Shown in pieces: positions 7,111-7,968 of a stretch of DNA of 7,968 bases. Made by a program: the position numbers and the translations under genes. The notes under the pieces were generated by a model. That model saw only the letters and a program-made list of their open reading frames with translations. It was not told the origin of the DNA and did no database searches. Position 1 is the first letter of the stretch. Every line of letters begins with the position of its first letter. The DNA comes from CAZKCK01 sp964552325 (GTDB lineage Bacteria; Bacteroidota; Bacteroidia; Bacteroidales; TTA-H9), in the NCBI GenBank assembly GCA_964552325.1, contig CAZKHA010000158.1, positions 1-7,968 on the forward strand, written 5' to 3'.

Positions 7111-7968
7111 TCAACCTTCAAGGTCTCTGATTTCGTCTTCAGTCAGACCCGTCAATTCCGCGATTTCACGCCTTGAAAGCCCTTTTTTTAGTGCCCTGGA
7201 GGCAATCTCCAATTTCCCTTCAATCTTCCCCTCAATCTTCCCTTCTTCCCTTGCCGTGTCGAGCGAGTTTTTAAGATCACGGTAATATTTTAGGCTATCT
7301 TCGTATGAACGAACCTGATCGGGCGTAAACTTTGCTATTTCGGCTGTCTCAAACAATTTGACAAACAATTGCTCCCTCAGTGAATCAGGGATACGGTCGA
7401 GCTTACTCAAATTCCTTATCACATAAAGCCACTTATCAAATCTAGTCTCAAGTTCATCAATGTTTTTGTTGAACTTGGGCATTTCCAGGTAAATGAAGGT
7501 CAGCTTATCATAAAAAACCTTGTTTGTGTCTATATCTTGTAATTTAACATCATACCTAAATTTATTCGGTTCGGCCTTGTCGGATTCAAACACAAAATCA
7601 AGAATGGCGATGGTATAAACGGCTTTTAGTTCATAGTCCCAGTCGTGGCGTTTGGCCTGTTCTCGGATTGGGAACGTGGCATAATAAACGGTGCGGTCCT
7701 TAAAGAAGTTCTGCTTTGTTTTTTGCAGTTCAACAATGAACTTCTCGCCCTTCTCGTTCTCGCAATAAAGGTCGAAAATGGCTTTGCGGTCATTTTCAGC
7801 CGCCCCTAGGTTTTCGGTCTTCAGGTAAGTGAGGTCCAGGATACGGCCCTGTTCTTCTTTTAGCAGTTCGTTAAGAAAATCAAGCAGCAAATCCTTGTTT
7901 ATTTCTTCGCCGAACAACTTCTTAAACCCAAAGTCGGTAAAGGGGTTGATGTATTTTTCTTCAAAATA
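7111..7968 (-). CDS. Rpn/PD-(D/E)XK-family nuclease ('transposase'-type), 5' end outside window
   Basis: The frame is open from the stop at 7111-7113 to the window edge, giving 285 visible residues. The visible start (YINPFTDFGFKKLFGEE) is the characteristic N-terminal motif of the PD-(D/E)XK nuclease family transposases and Rpn-like recombination-promoting nucleases; only a few residues and the start codon are probably missing. The likely catalytic residues are Asp66 in FDLYC (7771-7773) and Glu80-x-Gln82 in IVELQK (7723-7731), counted from the window edge; E-x-Q replacing E-x-K is usual in this family. The C-terminus has the family's EGKIEGKIEGK repeat followed by a small helical tail (KKGLSRREIAELTGLTEDEI). 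The family cuts DNA and occurs in many scattered copies in Bacteroidota genomes; the physiological role is unclear. The TTG at 7917 inside KKLFG should not be taken as the start. It is convergent with the small membrane-protein gene and shows no sign of sharing its regulation. Confidence 0.88.
   Translation of the reverse strand, partial: YFEEKYINPFTDFGFKKLFGEEINKDLLLDFLNELLKEEQGRILDLTYLKTENLGAAENDRKAIFDLYCENEKGEKFIVELQKTKQNFFKDRTVYYATFPIREQAKRHDWDYELKAVYTIAILDFVFESDKAEPNKFRYDVKLQDIDTNKVFYDKLTFIYLEMPKFNKNIDELETRFDKWLYVIRNLSKLDRIPDSLREQLFVKLFETAEIAKFTPDQVRSYEDSLKYYRDLKNSLDTAREEGKIEGKIEGKLEIASRALKKGLSRREIAELTGLTEDEIRDLEG

Noticed and set aside
7201..7260. Purine-rich near-tandem repeat encoding EGKIEGKIEGK, considered as a microsatellite or mobile-element mark.
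   Set aside because: It is a regular feature of the C-terminus of this nuclease family; no flanking inverted repeats or target-site duplications are seen.

Overview
The window looks like a piece of a Bacteroidota chromosome. Three observations support this. Three promoters carry an exact match to the phylum's TAnnTTTG -7 element. The large gene encodes a secreted mosaic protein with an A|QQ signal-peptide junction, Asp-box propeller, FN3 and beta-strand repeats, typical of type IX secretion (T9SS) cargo. Translation starts follow A-rich leaders rather than clear Shine-Dalgarno sites. No rRNA, tRNA, CRISPR or insertion sequence was seen.

Layout. Bases 1-4987 are one uninterrupted minus-strand reading frame. 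It is the first 1662 residues of a giant secreted protein whose C-terminus lies beyond base 1. A 284-bp divergent intergenic region (4988-5271) follows. Bases 5272-6558 (+) encode a membrane-spanning one-component regulator: signal peptide, periplasmic CBM9-like sensor, one transmembrane helix and a cytoplasmic AraC-type DNA-binding domain. Three bases after its stop begins a regulatory segment that leads into a small 83-residue three-helix membrane protein (6650-6901, +). Convergent to it is a 5'-truncated Rpn/PD-(D/E)XK-family nuclease gene (7111-7968, -).

Main discovery. A 21-bp direct repeat occurs as a tandem pair at two places: in front of the giant secreted-protein gene (5086 to 5045, minus orientation) and in front of the small membrane-protein gene (6561-6602, plus orientation). 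In both places the pair ends exactly 21 nt before an exact TAnnTTTG element (TACATTTG and TAGCTTTG). Neither promoter has a TTTG at the expected -33 distance; the conserved T-tract of the proximal repeat lies there instead. This is what an activator-dependent promoter pair would look like, and the AraC-type regulator encoded between the two sites is the obvious candidate to bind them.

Proposed working model (inference): the CBM9-like periplasmic domain senses a carbohydrate or other envelope ligand and passes the signal across the membrane to the AraC domain. That domain then activates a two-gene local regulon consisting of the secreted adhesin-like giant and the small inner-membrane protein. 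The regulator's own promoter lacks the repeat. The Rpn-type gene appears to be an unrelated neighbour.
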